A DNA stretch of 64,000 bases from Mesorhizobium sp. RMAD-H1. Lineage in GTDB: Bacteria; Pseudomonadota; Alphaproteobacteria; Rhizobiales; Rhizobiaceae. The DNA lies in assembly GCF_014191375.1 (NCBI RefSeq), contig NZ_JACHWN010000013.1:1-64000 (forward strand), in the 5' to 3' direction. The position numbers were made by a program, and so were the translations under genes. This document shows, in pieces, positions 26,255 to 36,952 of the stretch. The notes below the pieces were generated by a model. That model made no database searches, was not told the DNA's origin, and saw nothing but the letters and a program-made list of their open reading frames with translations. How positions within the stretch are numbered: position 1 is the first letter of the stretch; every line of letters starts with the position of its first letter.

Positions 26255-27408
26255 GGATGTTCTTTTCTTGCGCGTGCGTGATGATCGTCTGCCTGGCCGG
26301 TCCGGCAGCCCCTCGCATCGGCACGGTTGCCTTTGCCCAGCCGCCAGGGACGGGGCAGAAAGCTCCGCCGCCCGCCGTCGTCGTCGAGAAGGTCAAGGTG
26401 CAGCAGGTGCGGAGTCCCGCGCGGTTCACCGCTCGCGTCGAGGCGATCGAGGCGGTGGATATCCGGGCGCGCGTCACCGGCTTTTTGCAGGCGGTGATGT
26501 TCAATGACGGGCAGGCCGTCAAAACCGGAGACATGCTGTTTGAAATCGATCCGCGTGAGCTCGATGCTTCCGTTGCCTCGGCACGGGCTCAGGTGACGCG
26601 CGCCGAAGCGACACGCAAATCGGCCGAAAGGGCCCTGGCGCGCGCACGGGACCTGTTTGCCCGCAATACGGTCTCGCGGGCTGCATTGGACGATGCCCAG
26701 GCCGCTTTCGACATTGCTGCCGCCGACGTGCAGGTTGCCGAGGCTTCGCTGCATAAGGCCGAGCTCAATCTGTCCTATGCCCGTATCGCCGCACCGATTT
26801 CCGGCACTATCGGCCGCGCCACGTTTACAGTGGGCAATCTGGTCGGACCGGATTCCGGTTCGCTGGCACGGATAGTCAGCCTGGACCCCATCCGCGTATC
26901 CTTTGCCATCACCGAAGGCTTGCTCGTAACCCTTCGGCAGAAAGGAGCAGGCGGCAGCGCTATCGATCCGAATGCGCTGCAGCTTTCGCTGCACCTTGCC
27001 AACGGGACGGCATATGATGAGCCGGGGCAGATCGAATTCGTGGAGAACGAGGTCGATCCGCAGACAGGAACGGTTGCCGCCCGCGCGATCTTTGCCAATC
27101 CGCACCATATCCTCATCCCCGGGCAGTTCGTCACCCTTTCGGTGGAGGAAAGGAATGCGCCTGATCTGCCGGTGGTGCCGCAGGCAGCAGTCCTGCAGGA
27201 TCGCGAGGGACGTTTCGTCTATCTGCTGGGGCCCGACAATACGGTCTCGCAGCGGCGTATCGACACCGGCGCACGCGTCGGCTCCGGTTGGGCGGTGACT
27301 ACGGGCCTCAGCGGAGGCGAACAGATCATCGTCCAGGGGATCCAGCGCCTCGCCGACGGCATGACGGTGCAGCCGAGCGAGGGCCAGCCGGTTGGCGGCG
27401 GCACATGA
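26251..27408 (+). CDS. RND efflux periplasmic adaptor (membrane fusion protein)
   Basis: 385 residues. A signal peptide ends near AFAQPPG. The HlyD-type barrel and lipoyl halves are marked by [34 protein letters not shown] and [19 protein letters not shown], with a helical hairpin around residues 100-175. The protein joins the inner-membrane pump to an outer-membrane channel. No lipobox cysteine is evident near the cleavage site. ATG 26251 is coupled to hdeD, and its own stop overlaps the pump start. No outer-membrane channel gene is in this operon. Confidence 0.92.
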   Translation: MRMFFSCACVMIVCLAGPAAPRIGTVAFAQPPGTGQKAPPPAVVVEKVKVQQVRSPARFTARVEAIEAVDIRARVTGFLQAVMFNDGQAVKTGDMLFEIDPRELDASVASARAQVTRAEATRKSAERALARARDLFARNTVSRAALDDAQAAFDIAAADVQVAEASLHKAELNLSYARIAAPISGTIGRATFTVGNLVGPDSGSLARIVSLDPIRVSFAITEGLLVTLRQKGAGGSAIDPNALQLSLHLANGTAYDEPGQIEFVENEVDPQTGTVAARAIFANPHHILIPGQFVTLSVEERNAPDLPVVPQAAVLQDREGRFVYLLGPDNTVSQRRIDTGARVGSGWAVTTGLSGGEQIIVQGIQRLADGMTVQPSEGQPVGGGT

Positions 27409-30400
27409 TCTCCGATCTCTTCATCACCCGCACGCGGCTTGCGATCGTCATGTCGATCGTGATCTCGATTGCGGGTGCGATCGCAGTCTTTTCGCTGCCG
27501 GTACAGCAATATCCGCAGATCACGCCGCCCACGGTAACGGTCTCCGCAACCTATCCCGGCGCCAGCGCGGAGGTGATCGCCGATGTCGTGGGCGGCCCGC
27601 TGGAGACCACCATAAACGGTGTCGACAACATGATGTACATGTCGTCGACCAGTTCGAACGCGGGGCAGTATTCGCTTTCCGTCACCTTCGAAGTGGGCAC
27701 GGATCCCGATCTCGCGCAGGTCAATGTGCAGAACAGGGCGCAACTGGCGATCTCGCAGCTGCCAGCCGCCGTGGCTCAGCAGGGTGTGTCGGTGCGGTCG
27801 CGATCGCCCGATTTCGTGCTCGGCATCGCCTTCTATTCGTCTGGGGATAAACTCGACATATTGGAGGTCACCAATTTCGCCTCGACGACGATTGTCGATG
27901 CGATCTCGCGCGTTCCCGGCGTCGGCGCTGCTTCCGTCGTCGGTGCATCCGAATATTCGATGCGCCTGTGGCTCAATCCGATGCGCATGGATGCGCTTGG
28001 CATTACCGCGGATGACGTGGCAACCGCGGTCCAGCAGCAGAATATCCAGGCTTCGCTCGGCCAGGTCGGCGCGCCGCCGGCGCAGGAGGGGACCGAGGTA
28101 CAGTACACGCTCGTGGCCCAGGGCCGGTTGCTGGACCCGGAGGAATTCGGCGACATTGTCCTGCGTACGGGCCAAGCCGGCGCGATCGTACGGCTCCGCG
28201 ACATCGCCCGTATCGAGCTCGGCGCTCGCAATTACGCATCGAGCGCGCGTTTCGCTGGCCATGAAGCTGCCATGCTGCAGATAAACCAGGCGCCCAGGGC
28301 CAATGCCATCCAGACGGCCAGTGCCGTTCTGACTGAACTCCAGCGCCTTTCATCCCAGTTTCCGCCAGGTCTCGAATACCATGTCGTCTACGATGCAACG
28401 CGGTTCGTCAGAGCGAGCATCGGCCTGATCATCCAAATTCTGGGCGAGGCCTTTCTTATCGTGCTTGCGGTCACGTTCCTGTTTCTGCAGGACTGGCGCG
28501 CCACCCTGGTTTCCGCCCTGGCCATTCCCGTCTCGATGCTGGGCGCCATGGCGGTCCTTCTGGTATTCGGATATTCGATAAACACCATCTCCCTGCTGGC
28601 CTTGGTGCTCGCGATCGGCTTGGTGGTCGACGATGCGATCCTTGTCGTCGAGAACGTCAAGCATGTCATGGAAGATCACCCCGAAATCGATACGGCCGGC
28701 GCGGCCCGCATTGCCATGGGCCAGATCACCGGGCCGATCATTTCAACGACCCTGGTGCTGCTTGCCGTGGTAACGCCAACGGCATTCCTGTCCGGCATAA
28801 ACGGCCAGCTCTACCGCCAGTTCGCGGTCACCCTGTCGGCTGCGCTGGTGATCTCGTCGGTAGTCGGACTGACGCTCAGCCCGGCTCTCAGCGCAACCCT
28901 GCTCAAACGCGGGAACAGCGGATACCGGCGCGGGCCGCTCGGCTGGTTCGCGCGCCTGATGGCCATGGCGCGCGAGGGTTATGGGCGGATCGTCGGCTTC
29001 CTCGTTCGCCTGTGGATCATTCCGCTCACCGCGCTCGCGGCCTGTTTCCTCGCTGCCTTCCTGTTGTTCAGCTATCTGCCGACCACATTCCTTCCTGATG
29101 AAGATCAGGGTGCCATCTTCCTGGACATTCAGCTTCCGAGCGCCGCCTCGCTTGACCGTACACGGGCCATCGTCAACGAGGTCGAACAGATGCTGTCGAC
29201 GACAGAGGGAGTGGAAAATGCCATTTCCGTCGCCGGATTCAGCATCTTACAGGGCACATCGTCTCCGAATGGCGCGATGGTGGTCGCGACCTTGCTGCCC
29301 TGGGACCAGCGCGGGACGCCGGACATGCGGCTTGACGCCATCCTCGCAAAACTCCGGGCCCGGTTCTCGACCATTCCCGGCGCCAATGTCGCCGCCTTTG
29401 CCCCGCCTGCCATTTCCGGCCTCGGCGCGGTCGGCGGGCTCGACTTGCGTCTCCAGGCGCTGCGGGGACAGCCGCCGGAGGAAATCGCCCAGGTGGTGCG
29501 CGCATTCATTGCAGCGGCCAACGAGCAGCCGGAGATCGGCGGGCTGGCGACGACGTTCAATGCCGACGTCCCGCAGATTTTCGTCGATGTCGACCGGACC
29601 CGGGCCGAAGCACTGGGAGTGAGCGTTGCCGACATCTATTCAACAATCGGCGCCAGCTTCGGTTCTCGCTACGTCAACGACTTCACGCTGCAGGGGCGTG
29701 TCTTCCAGGTCAACCTCCAGGCGGATGCCGAGCATCGGGGCGATGCGGAGGACATCCTCAATCTCCATGTGCGCAGCCGCAGCGGCGCGATGGTGCCGCT
29801 CAGGACCGTCGTGTCGTCAACCACCGTGCTCGCCCCGTTCATCATCTCCCGTTACAATCTCTCGACGACCGCACCCATCAACGGGCAGGCAGCGCCCGGC
29901 GGCAGTTCCGGGGCGGCAATGGATGCGATCGAGCGTGTGGCGGCGGAAGTGCTGCCCCCAGGTTACGGGTTCGAATGGTCCGGCCTCTCGTTCCAGGAGC
30001 GGCGAAGCGGCGGCCAGGAGCCCCTCATCTTCGCGCTGGCCTTCCTCTTCGCTTATCTGTTCCTCGTAGCCCTCTATGAAAGCTGGATGTTACCCGCCGC
30101 CGTCATCCTGTCGCTCGGGGCGGCCCTGCTGGGCGCGACGGCGGCGCTCATGCTGGCCGGATTGCAGAACAGTCTCTATGCGCAGATCGCCATCGTGCTC
30201 CTGATCGGGCTGGCGTCGAAGAACGCCATCCTGATCGTGGAATTCGCCAAGGAGCGCCGCGAAGAAGGACGATCGATCGCCGAGGCTGCAAGGCTGGGTG
30301 CCGAGCAGCGTTTCCGTGCCGTGCTGATGACAGCGCTGGGCTTCATCTTCGGCATCATCCCTCTGGCAATGGCGGCGGGCGCCGGGGCCGGGGCAGGGCG

Positions 30401-30563
30401 TGCCGTGGGCGTCACCATTCTGGGCGGCATGCTGGGTGCGACGACGATCGGCCTCTTCATCATCCCGACCTTGTTCGCGGTGGTCCAACGCCTCGCGGAA
30501 TGGGATTTCGGGCGGCCGAAAGAAGCTATGGATTCCACCAATGCGGCCGATGCCGGCCCATGA
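27405..30563 (+). CDS. RND multidrug efflux permease (HAE1 family)
   Basis: 1052 residues, the usual AcrB size. It starts [20 protein letters not shown] and has the family's [19 protein letters not shown] in its first periplasmic loop. The proton-relay aspartate pair is in [16 protein letters not shown], within TM4, and a [16 protein letters not shown] segment marks the second repeat. It exports hydrophobic compounds across the periplasm using proton flow. Start ATG 27405 overlaps the adaptor stop by four bases. It probably borrows an outer-membrane channel encoded elsewhere, perhaps the one at 57794. Confidence 0.95.
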   Translation: MISDLFITRTRLAIVMSIVISIAGAIAVFSLPVQQYPQITPPTVTVSATYPGASAEVIADVVGGPLETTINGVDNMMYMSSTSSNAGQYSLSVTFEVGTDPDLAQVNVQNRAQLAISQLPAAVAQQGVSVRSRSPDFVLGIAFYSSGDKLDILEVTNFASTTIVDAISRVPGVGAASVVGASEYSMRLWLNPMRMDALGITADDVATAVQQQNIQASLGQVGAPPAQEGTEVQYTLVAQGRLLDPEEFGDIVLRTGQAGAIVRLRDIARIELGARNYASSARFAGHEAAMLQINQAPRANAIQTASAVLTELQRLSSQFPPGLEYHVVYDATRFVRASIGLIIQILGEAFLIVLAVTFLFLQDWRATLVSALAIPVSMLGAMAVLLVFGYSINTISLLALVLAIGLVVDDAILVVENVKHVMEDHPEIDTAGAARIAMGQITGPIISTTLVLLAVVTPTAFLSGINGQLYRQFAVTLSAALVISSVVGLTLSPALSATLLKRGNSGYRRGPLGWFARLMAMAREGYGRIVGFLVRLWIIPLTALAACFLAAFLLFSYLPTTFLPDEDQGAIFLDIQLPSAASLDRTRAIVNEVEQMLSTTEGVENAISVAGFSILQGTSSPNGAMVVATLLPWDQRGTPDMRLDAILAKLRARFSTIPGANVAAFAPPAISGLGAVGGLDLRLQALRGQPPEEIAQVVRAFIAAANEQPEIGGLATTFNADVPQIFVDVDRTRAEALGVSVADIYSTIGASFGSRYVNDFTLQGRVFQVNLQADAEHRGDAEDILNLHVRSRSGAMVPLRTVVSSTTVLAPFIISRYNLSTTAPINGQAAPGGSSGAAMDAIERVAAEVLPPGYGFEWSGLSFQERRSGGQEPLIFALAFLFAYLFLVALYESWMLPAAVILSLGAALLGATAALMLAGLQNSLYAQIAIVLLIGLASKNAILIVEFAKERREEGRSIAEAARLGAEQRFRAVLMTALGFIFGIIPLAMAAGAGAGAGRAVGVTILGGMLGATTIGLFIIPTLFAVVQRLAEWDFGRPKEAMDSTNAADAGP

Positions 30564-30593
30564 TCACAGATATCAACGTTTGAGGAGGAAGAC

Positions 30594-31148
30594 ATGACCA
30601 CCGTTAATTCTGAAACGTCCACGGCTCTCAACGTGCCTCCCATGTGGCTTCGGCTGCTGCTCGGGGTCGTCCTTGTTCTAGGTGGCGTGTTGGTATTGGG
30701 CGATGTGGCGCTGGCGACATTCGTCAGCACGTTGTTCATCGGCTTCACGGCAATCGCAGTGGGAGCATTCGAGATATTTCATGCCTTCTGGACGAAGGGA
30801 TGGGGCGGGTTTATCTGGCAGATCCTTCTGGGAGTACTTTACATCATTTTCGGCTGGATGGTGGTGAACCAGCCAGCGTCAGGTGCCCTGGTTCTCACCC
30901 TTCTCCTCGGGCTGGTCTTCCTGGCATCGGGGATCGTACGGGTGGTCATCGCCTTCAGCCATTGGAGCAACGCCGGCTGGCTGATGCTTCTTTCAGGCGT
31001 GTTCGGCATTCTGGCCGGTCTCATCATTCTCTCGGGATGGCCGGCGAGCAGCGCCTGGGTGCTGGGGCTTCTCCTGGGGATCGATCTCATCACCCATGGC
31101 ATTGCCTGGCTGATCTATGGATGGCTGCCCAAAGCCGAAACAGCATAG
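30594..31148 (+). CDS. hdeD: HdeD-family membrane protein
   Basis: 184 residues, six membrane segments in the DUF308 pattern (LLLGVVLVLGGVLVLGDVALA, GGFIWQILLGVLYIIFGWMVV). A GAGGAGGAAG site precedes ATG 30594, 30 bases after the RND stop. It is the second HdeD in the cluster and is clearly diverged from the first, so it is not a recent duplicate. The two HdeD genes bracket the RND pump. Confidence 0.88.
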   Translation: MTTVNSETSTALNVPPMWLRLLLGVVLVLGGVLVLGDVALATFVSTLFIGFTAIAVGAFEIFHAFWTKGWGGFIWQILLGVLYIIFGWMVVNQPASGALVLTLLLGLVFLASGIVRVVIAFSHWSNAGWLMLLSGVFGILAGLIILSGWPASSAWVLGLLLGIDLITHGIAWLIYGWLPKAETA

Positions 31149-31268
31149 CGACGGTCGTCCACTGCCGTCCTTCGGCTGATCGGCACGGTGCCAACGGCGC
31201 TGTCGGTTCCGCTTGCAGCCGGAATTCATGTGCGAAGCCGCGGGGCAGGGACCCGAAAGGAAGCGATC

Positions 31269-32698
31269 ATGGGAGCCGGAAATGCGCAGAAGCTGTCTCT
31301 CTTCGCGCTGACCGCCATGGTGATCGGCTCCATGGTGGGCGCCGGTATTTTCTCACTCCCGCGAACCTTCGGCAATGCCACCGGGACGCTTGGCGCAATC
31401 CTGGCGTGGTCGATCGCCGGCGCGGGAATGTATACCCTGGCGCGCGTATTCCGGGTGCTCGCCGAACGCAAGCCGGACCTCGACGCCGGCGTCTATGCCT
31501 ATGCCAGGGCAGGTTTCGGTCACTATGCCGGCTTCCTCTCCGCATTCGGCTATTGGCTGGTCGGCTGCATCGCCGACGTCTCGTACTGGGTGTTGATCAA
31601 AGCCACGCTCGGAGCCTTTGTCCCGATTTTCGGAGACGGCAATACGGTCGCGGCAGTGCTCGTTTCCTCCGTGGCGCTGTGGCTCTTTCACTTCCTGATC
31701 CTGCGAGGGATCAGAGAGGCAGCCGCCATCAACACCGTCGTCACGGTCGCCAAGGTCCTGCCCATTCTCGTTTTCATCATCATCCTGATCGGCGTATTTC
31801 AAGCCGACGTCTTCAGCGCCAACCTCTGGGGCGGCGGAAGCATGTCGGCGGTCAGTCTCTTCGAACAGGTTCGCGCGACCATGCTGGTGACGGTCTTCGT
31901 GTTCATCGGCATCGAGGGAGCGAGCGTCTATTCACGTTACGCTCGGAGGCGTTCGGATGTGGGGACGGCCACCACAGCGGGCTTCGCGAGCGTGTTGTGT
32001 CTGTTGGTGCTGGTGACATTGCTGCCCTACGGGTGCTGGACCGTGCGGATATCGCGGGCATGCGGCAGCCTTCGATGGCAAGCGTGCTGGAATCGGTCGT
32101 CGGGCCGTGGGGCTCCGTCTTCGTCAGCGTCAGTCTGATCATTTCGGTGCTTGGCGCCTATCTGGCGTGGTCGCTGATCTGTGTCGAGGTGCTCTTCTGC
32201 GCGGCAAAAAGCGGCGATATGCCGAAGATATTTGCCAGAGAGAACGGCAACAAGGTACCTGTCGCGGCACTTTGGCTGACCAATGGCGTGATCCAGCTCT
32301 TCCTGATCAGCACCTTGTTTTCGCAGGATGCGTTCCAACTGATGGTGAAGCTGACGAGTTCCATGGTGCTCGTTCCCTATCTGCTCGTGGCGGCGTATGG
32401 ATTTCTTATCGCCAGGCGGGGCGAAACCTATGAGCCCGGATCGCAAGAACGGTTTCGCGACCTGATCTTCGCCGCTGTTGCGGCGCTCTATACGGCGTTC
32501 ATGATATATGCCGGCGGCATCAAATTTCTTCTGCTCTCGACCATTCTCTACGCGTTTGGCACCGTGCTTTATTTCCAGACCCGACGCGAGCAGGAAAAGC
32601 CGCTGTTCGAGCCGAGGGAACGGCTTATCTTCGCCGTCGCCGTCGTGGGCTGCCTTATAGGCATCTATAGCCTCGCAACCGGATATATCACCGTATAG
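31269..32698 (+). pseudogene. Second ArcD-type antiporter, single-base frameshift
   Basis: It matches the first antiporter along its whole length (SLPRTFGNATG, FEQVRATMLVTVFVFIGIEGASVYSR, ADIAGMRQPSMA, AYLAWSLIC). At about 32030 the frame breaks inside TLLPY: the first copy has Ala-Val-Leu next, while here one base is missing and translation would run out of frame to a stop at 32138. Restoring one base would give an intact protein of about 476 residues. Start ATG 31269 has an AGGAAG site. It is either a fresh pseudogene or a sequence error. Its place after hdeD mirrors the other end of the cluster. Confidence 0.8.
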
Positions 32699-32737
32699 GT
32701 CGCGGCGATCCGCGGCAGCAATGACAGGTGCCGATGA

Positions 32738-32759
32738 CCCTCTCCATATGAGGGGAGGG
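32738..32759. terminator. Hairpin between convergent genes
   Basis: CCCTCTCC and GGGGAGGG arms form eight pairs (one T-G) around ATATGA, in the gap between the plus-strand antiporter and the minus-strand FGE gene. It has no T-run, so termination is possible but not certain. Confidence 0.45.
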
Positions 32760-32868
32760 GGCTTCCGAAAGCAAACGGCAGACAGACGATGAGTGTTCTC
32801 TCAGCGGACTCAGGGGTTGGGGGGTGGGCGATGATACCCGCTATCCCGGCTCGGGTGGTCCGGCTTTG

Positions 32869-33816
32869 CTAAAAGACGATCCTGAAACCCATATGCCCTG
32901 TCGAGCTGTCGGCGCTTGCGCTCGTGCGAGCCGCGATGCGGTAGCGATAGCAATAGGAACGGTGACACAGATAGGAGCCGCCCTTGAGCAGCTTCATGTC
33001 CGCCGCCGCGGCGGCTTGGTTGGCTTTACGTGCACGGACGCCGACGGAATGGATGCGGAAGGGGTCTGCGCACCACTCCCAGACATTGCCGACCATGTTG
33101 TAGAGGCCCAGCGGATTGGGCTTGAAGCTGTCGACCGGCGCTGTTCCGAAATAGCCGTCTGCAAGGGTGTTATGGTCGGGGAAACGACCCTGCCAGATAT
33201 TGCAGAGCGGTGCTTCGTCCGAGGGCTCGGCCTCGCCCCAGGGGAATTTGGCGCCCGGCACGCCACCACGTGCCGCATGCTCCCACTCGGCCTCCATGGG
33301 CAGCCTCCCGCCGGCCCATTCGGCGAATGTTACCGCATCGTTCCACGAAACATGGGTGACGGGATGATCTTCAAGCCCCTCTATCGATGATCCGGGACCG
33401 AAAGGATGCTTCCAGTCCGCTCCCGCCACCTTCATCCACCAGGGCGTATCGACCACACGCTGAACTTCGGTTCCTTCCGGAACGAATGCATGGAAGACCA
33501 GCGACCAGCCGAAGCGTTCCGCATCCGTTCGATAACCGGTCGCCCGGACGAATTGTGCGAACCACGCATTGGTGACCGCATGAGGGTCGATCCGATAAGG
33601 CTTTAGCCGGCACGTGCGGACCAGGCCTTCTCCATCCTGAGGTAGATAGGGTGTGGTGGTGCCGACGGTGGTGATCCCCCCGGCGATGGAGACAACCCGG
33701 CATGGGACTGCTTCCCTCGCGGCGCTCTCCAGATGAACGGGCTCTTTGTCTGGCGATGGTTCTGAGCGATGGAGAGAAGGGCAGCAGCCTGCTGTTTTTT
33801 TCCGGTTGTCACTCAT
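32869..33816 (-). CDS. Formylglycine-generating enzyme (sulfatase maturase)
   Basis: 315 residues. It oxidises the active-site cysteine of sulfatases to formylglycine, using copper and oxygen. Family marks: ITTVGTTTPYLPQDGE, PVTHVSWNDAVTFAEWAGGRLPMEAEWEHAARGG, NMVGNVWEWCADPF, and the two catalytic cysteines at about 284 and 289 in GGSYLCHRSYCYRYRIAAR. ATG 33816 overlaps the upstream sulfatase stop by eight bases, so enzyme and client are co-translated. It probably also matures the second sulfatase at 39183. Confidence 0.93.
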   Translation of the reverse strand: MSDNRKKTAGCCPSLHRSEPSPDKEPVHLESAAREAVPCRVVSIAGGITTVGTTTPYLPQDGEGLVRTCRLKPYRIDPHAVTNAWFAQFVRATGYRTDAERFGWSLVFHAFVPEGTEVQRVVDTPWWMKVAGADWKHPFGPGSSIEGLEDHPVTHVSWNDAVTFAEWAGGRLPMEAEWEHAARGGVPGAKFPWGEAEPSDEAPLCNIWQGRFPDHNTLADGYFGTAPVDSFKPNPLGLYNMVGNVWEWCADPFRIHSVGVRARKANQAAAAADMKLLKGGSYLCHRSYCYRYRIAARTSASADSSTGHMGFRIVF

Positions 33817-35251
33817 AATGGTTGCGCCCCCTGTGCGGATCGAGCCAGCGTGCCGGTTCTTCCGGCTTCGCAGTACGGACCCACTGCCGGATAATCTGCG
33901 AGCGTGCCCGGGCGATTTCCTGCTGCTCGGCGATGCGCGCCGTATCCCAGCCGTTGAGTATCTTTTGCTTGAGTTCGGCCAGAACAGCTGCATGGGAGGA
34001 AGCATCCGCCAGATTGTTCTGCTCGCATGGATCGGCCTCTAGATCGAACAGCATCGGCTCCTCCCCGTCGAACCACATCAGCTTGTATTGGTCGAGGCGA
34101 ACCATGCGATGGCGCAAGGGGGGAAGGCTAATGTTCATGAGGCCGCCATAATAAGCGCTGTAGGTCTCGTCTTTCCAGTTGCTGCTGAAACGCAAGTCGC
34201 GTCCACCGTGCTGCGGCAAGGCGGGTGCCCCGCCCCAGCCGAGGATCGTGGCCGAGAGATCGGTGAGGTTCGCCACACGCCGATCCACCGCGTTCGGTAC
34301 CATGTCCGGAGCACGGATCACCAGCGGTACCTTCGTACTTTCATCATACATGACGCTCTTCCACCATAAACCGCGCTCGCCAAGACATTCCCCATGGTCG
34401 GAGGCATAGATGGTCACGGTATTATCCAGGCCCAGCTCGTCGATTTTATCGAAAAGCTGGCCGCAGAGACGGTCGACCATGCGCACAAGGCCGTAATATG
34501 CGACACGGCTTCTTTCCGTCGCCTGCGCCGAAACCGCTCTTACGCCACCGGCCTCTCGCCAGGCCCCGATGGCCGGATGTTCATGGACCGCAGGCGACAG
34601 AGACGGCGGCGGTATCCGGCCATCGAAAACGTTGTAGTCGGCGCGTCTGGCAATGTAGGGCGGGTGAGGGCAGAAGAAGCTCACCAGCAGGAAGAAGGGC
34701 CGGCCGAACTGACGGCGCTGCCCGACGAGCGCCTGCAAAGTCTCCTGCGCCTGTTCCGCCACGGCCAGATCATAGGCCTGATAAGATGTTTCGCCGGCAC
34801 CGGAGTATTCCAGTTCCGGTCCTCTATTGCCCCGCCCCCTGGTCAGTGGACCGATATCAGGAGGTGGCGCACCGGGATAGGTCGCGCCGATATCGCCGAT
34901 GGGCCGTTCATTGAAGCCATGCAACTGGTCCGGACCGTAAAAATGCATCCGCCCCACCAGGCGGCAGTCATAACCCGCCGCGCTGAGTGCATGAGCGATG
35001 GTCGGAATGTCCGAGGCGAGATAGTCGTCATTGGATAAAACACCCGACCGGTGCGGCTCGATGCCGCTCAGGAACGCCATGCGAGAGGGAACGCAAAGAG
35101 GAGAGGGGCAGTAGCAGTTCTCGAACCGCGTGCCCTGCCGGGCCAGACGATCGAGATTGGGTGTCTCGGCCACCGGATCGCCGGCGCATCCCATGATGCG
35201 GGCGGCATGCTGGTCGGTCATGACCATGATGATATCCGGGCGGTTTTCCAC
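33809..35251 (-). CDS. Type I sulfatase (formylglycine-dependent)
   Basis: 480 residues, alkaline-phosphatase fold. Metal-binding aspartate in DIIMVMTDQH, the formylglycine motif C-V-P-S-R at Cys53, a substrate/metal region SDHGECLGERGLWWKS, and no signal peptide, so it acts in the cytoplasm. It would release sulfate, or phosphonate for promiscuous members, from a substrate imported by the divergent transporter. The FGE gene overlaps its end. The exact ester is unknown. Confidence 0.92.
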   Translation of the reverse strand: MENRPDIIMVMTDQHAARIMGCAGDPVAETPNLDRLARQGTRFENCYCPSPLCVPSRMAFLSGIEPHRSGVLSNDDYLASDIPTIAHALSAAGYDCRLVGRMHFYGPDQLHGFNERPIGDIGATYPGAPPPDIGPLTRGRGNRGPELEYSGAGETSYQAYDLAVAEQAQETLQALVGQRRQFGRPFFLLVSFFCPHPPYIARRADYNVFDGRIPPPSLSPAVHEHPAIGAWREAGGVRAVSAQATERSRVAYYGLVRMVDRLCGQLFDKIDELGLDNTVTIYASDHGECLGERGLWWKSVMYDESTKVPLVIRAPDMVPNAVDRRVANLTDLSATILGWGGAPALPQHGGRDLRFSSNWKDETYSAYYGGLMNISLPPLRHRMVRLDQYKLMWFDGEEPMLFDLEADPCEQNNLADASSHAAVLAELKQKILNGWDTARIAEQQEIARARSQIIRQWVRTAKPEEPARWLDPHRGRNHYE

Positions 35252-35291
35252 CTGCTCCTCCCCTGATCTGGCTCGGTCCGCCTGACATGCG

Positions 35292-35310
35292 TCAATTGGT
35301 CTAGACAGTG
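35292..35310. promoter_or_regulatory. Candidate GntR operator in divergent gap
   Basis: TTGGTCTAGACA holds the perfect eight-base palindrome GTCTAGAC (35299-35306) and part of the TGGT-N-ACCA pattern of FadR-type GntR regulators. It lies between the divergent sulfatase and tctC genes, in the right place for control of both by the GntR protein encoded downstream. Confidence 0.45.
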
Positions 35311-35380
35311 TGCGTTACAATCAGTACATTGGTTGGGCCGCTCAAGGCAAGCTGCTTGAGCGCAAATGGGGAGGAGAAAC

Positions 35381-36376
35381 ATGTTTTTCGGACGTTATTT
35401 CCGAGGGTTTTGGCACGTCTCAAGATCTTCGATCCTGATCGCTGCCGCCGCTGGTGTGCTCGGATTGGTCGGTCCAATATCGTCGAGCGTGGTCTCGGCG
35501 CAGGAATTCCCGTCCAAGCCAATCAAAGTTATCGTACCCTTCAAGCCCGGCGGGCGCACCGATGTGGTGGCGCGGCTGATTGCGGAAAAGATCAAAGAGA
35601 AAGGCTGGCTCACCCAGCCCATGGTGGTCGTCAATGTCGATGGTGGCGCCGGCGCCAATGCCGTCAACCAGATGCGGCGTGAGGAGGCGGACGGCCATAC
35701 GATCGTCCATTGGCATCACGAACTTCTGATCGCGACGGCGATGGGGCTGGGCAATTTCGGCCCGGATGATTTCAAGTCCATTGGATATACCGGCGGCGGC
35801 AGCCCGGTATGGGCCGTACGCGAGGATGCCCCTTTTGACACCCTGGACGAACTCGTCGCGCATCTGAAGGAGAAGCCGCGCAGCCTCGTCGAGGCCGTCG
35901 GCATCGGCAGCATCCCGCATTTTGTGGGTGCGATTCTGGCCAAGGAAGCTGGTTTCGAGACGCGCTATGTGACGGCCAACAGCGGCGCGGACCGCCTGCG
36001 GCTGCTGCTTGGCGGCAATGCCGATATCGCTCTCTTCGCGGCATCCGAATATCTGGCGCAGGGAAAGGGGCTGAAGGCGCTTGTCTATTTCGGCCGCGAG
36101 CGGCTTCCCAGCCTGCCCGATGTGTCGACCGCCCGGGAGCTCGGCTATGACGTCACCTGGGCCAACCCGAACTGGTGGCTGGCACCTGCCGGAACACCGG
36201 ATGAAGCAGTGAAGGTGCTGGCCGGTGCGCTGGAGAAGGCGATCCAGGATCCCGAAATCGTGGAATATTTCCGCAACAACACGCTCGAGCCCTACTGGGT
36301 GGGCGGCGAAGAAGCCATGGAAGACGCGCGCAAGACGCTCGAACAGCTCAAGACCGTGGCGGCAACAATCCGATGA
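35381..36376 (+). CDS. tctC: Tripartite tricarboxylate transporter substrate-binding protein (TctC/Bug)
   Basis: 331 residues. A signal peptide ends at VVSAQEFPSKP. KPIKVIVPFKPGGRTDVVARLIAEK is the Bug/TctC ligand-pocket start, with later GSIPHFVGAILAKEAG. It captures an organic acid in the periplasm. ATG 35381 has a GGGGAGGAG site just before it, and the upstream ATG at 35366 overlaps that site. It leads a tctCBA operon. Pairing with sulfatases suggests that the ligand is an organic sulfate ester or a product of one. Confidence 0.92.
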   Translation: MFFGRYFRGFWHVSRSSILIAAAAGVLGLVGPISSSVVSAQEFPSKPIKVIVPFKPGGRTDVVARLIAEKIKEKGWLTQPMVVVNVDGGAGANAVNQMRREEADGHTIVHWHHELLIATAMGLGNFGPDDFKSIGYTGGGSPVWAVREDAPFDTLDELVAHLKEKPRSLVEAVGIGSIPHFVGAILAKEAGFETRYVTANSGADRLRLLLGGNADIALFAASEYLAQGKGLKALVYFGRERLPSLPDVSTARELGYDVTWANPNWWLAPAGTPDEAVKVLAGALEKAIQDPEIVEYFRNNTLEPYWVGGEEAMEDARKTLEQLKTVAATIR

Positions 36377-36951
36377 CCTCAGACAGAGATGGATCCAGCC
36401 AGGGGGCGGAGCATGGTTTTCCCCCCTCCGGCAGCACGGGAGTGGCCTTGATGGAAAGATTGCAAGGACAGCGTAGGGAGATGGCGGGGGACCTCGTTCT
36501 GTCGGGGCTTGTCGCGGTGGGAGCGGTGGTGCTGCTTTATGGCGCCGCTTCCTTGCCACCGCCGCGCTTCGACCCGCTGGGATCGGCAGCCCTGCCAAGG
36601 GTTCTGGCAGTTCTCATGCTGATTTTCGGCGCGATTATTGCCGCCAGGGCCGTGTGGCCCCGCAATGCGCCCGCCGAGGAAGGTGATGCGGCTCAGGACG
36701 AAAAGCCCGCCGCGGCCCCAAGCCCGGTACGTGGTCTGCTGATCTTTGGTGCGCTGGTCGCCTATGTCGCCGCGCTCGACTTTGCCCACGTCTCCCTGGT
36801 GCCGGCCACCACCGCCATGATGGCGGTTACCGGTCTTGTGCTTCACCGGGCGGACTGGCGCACGGGGCTCCTGTTCGCGGGTATCGGGCTCGGGCTCTCG
36901 CTTGTGCTCAGCTACATCTTTACTCATTTCCTCTATGTGGATTTTAGCTGA
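36373..36951 (+). CDS. tctB: Tripartite tricarboxylate transporter small membrane subunit (TctB)
   Basis: 192 residues with four membrane segments: a first at about 40-60 (VLSGLVAVGAVVLLYGAASL), then RVLAVLMLIFGAIIAA, GLLIFGALVAYVAALD and the last pair. This is the usual TctB pattern. The start overlaps the tctC stop (ATGA). About 35 extra hydrophilic residues precede the first segment, so a later start near 36451 (ATGGAAAGA) is also possible. Confidence 0.85.
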   Translation: MTSDRDGSSQGAEHGFPPSGSTGVALMERLQGQRREMAGDLVLSGLVAVGAVVLLYGAASLPPPRFDPLGSAALPRVLAVLMLIFGAIIAARAVWPRNAPAEEGDAAQDEKPAAAPSPVRGLLIFGALVAYVAALDFAHVSLVPATTAMMAVTGLVLHRADWRTGLLFAGIGLGLSLVLSYIFTHFLYVDFS

Positions 36952-36952
36952 T

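Noticed and set aside
27288-27404. Upstream start of the RND pump
   Set aside because: The extension is antitypical for the family; [13 protein letters not shown] at 27405 is the standard N-terminus and is coupled to the adaptor stop.
32738-32759. Part of a chromosomal palindromic repeat family
   Set aside because: Only one clear copy is seen in this window, so it was kept as a simple hairpin.
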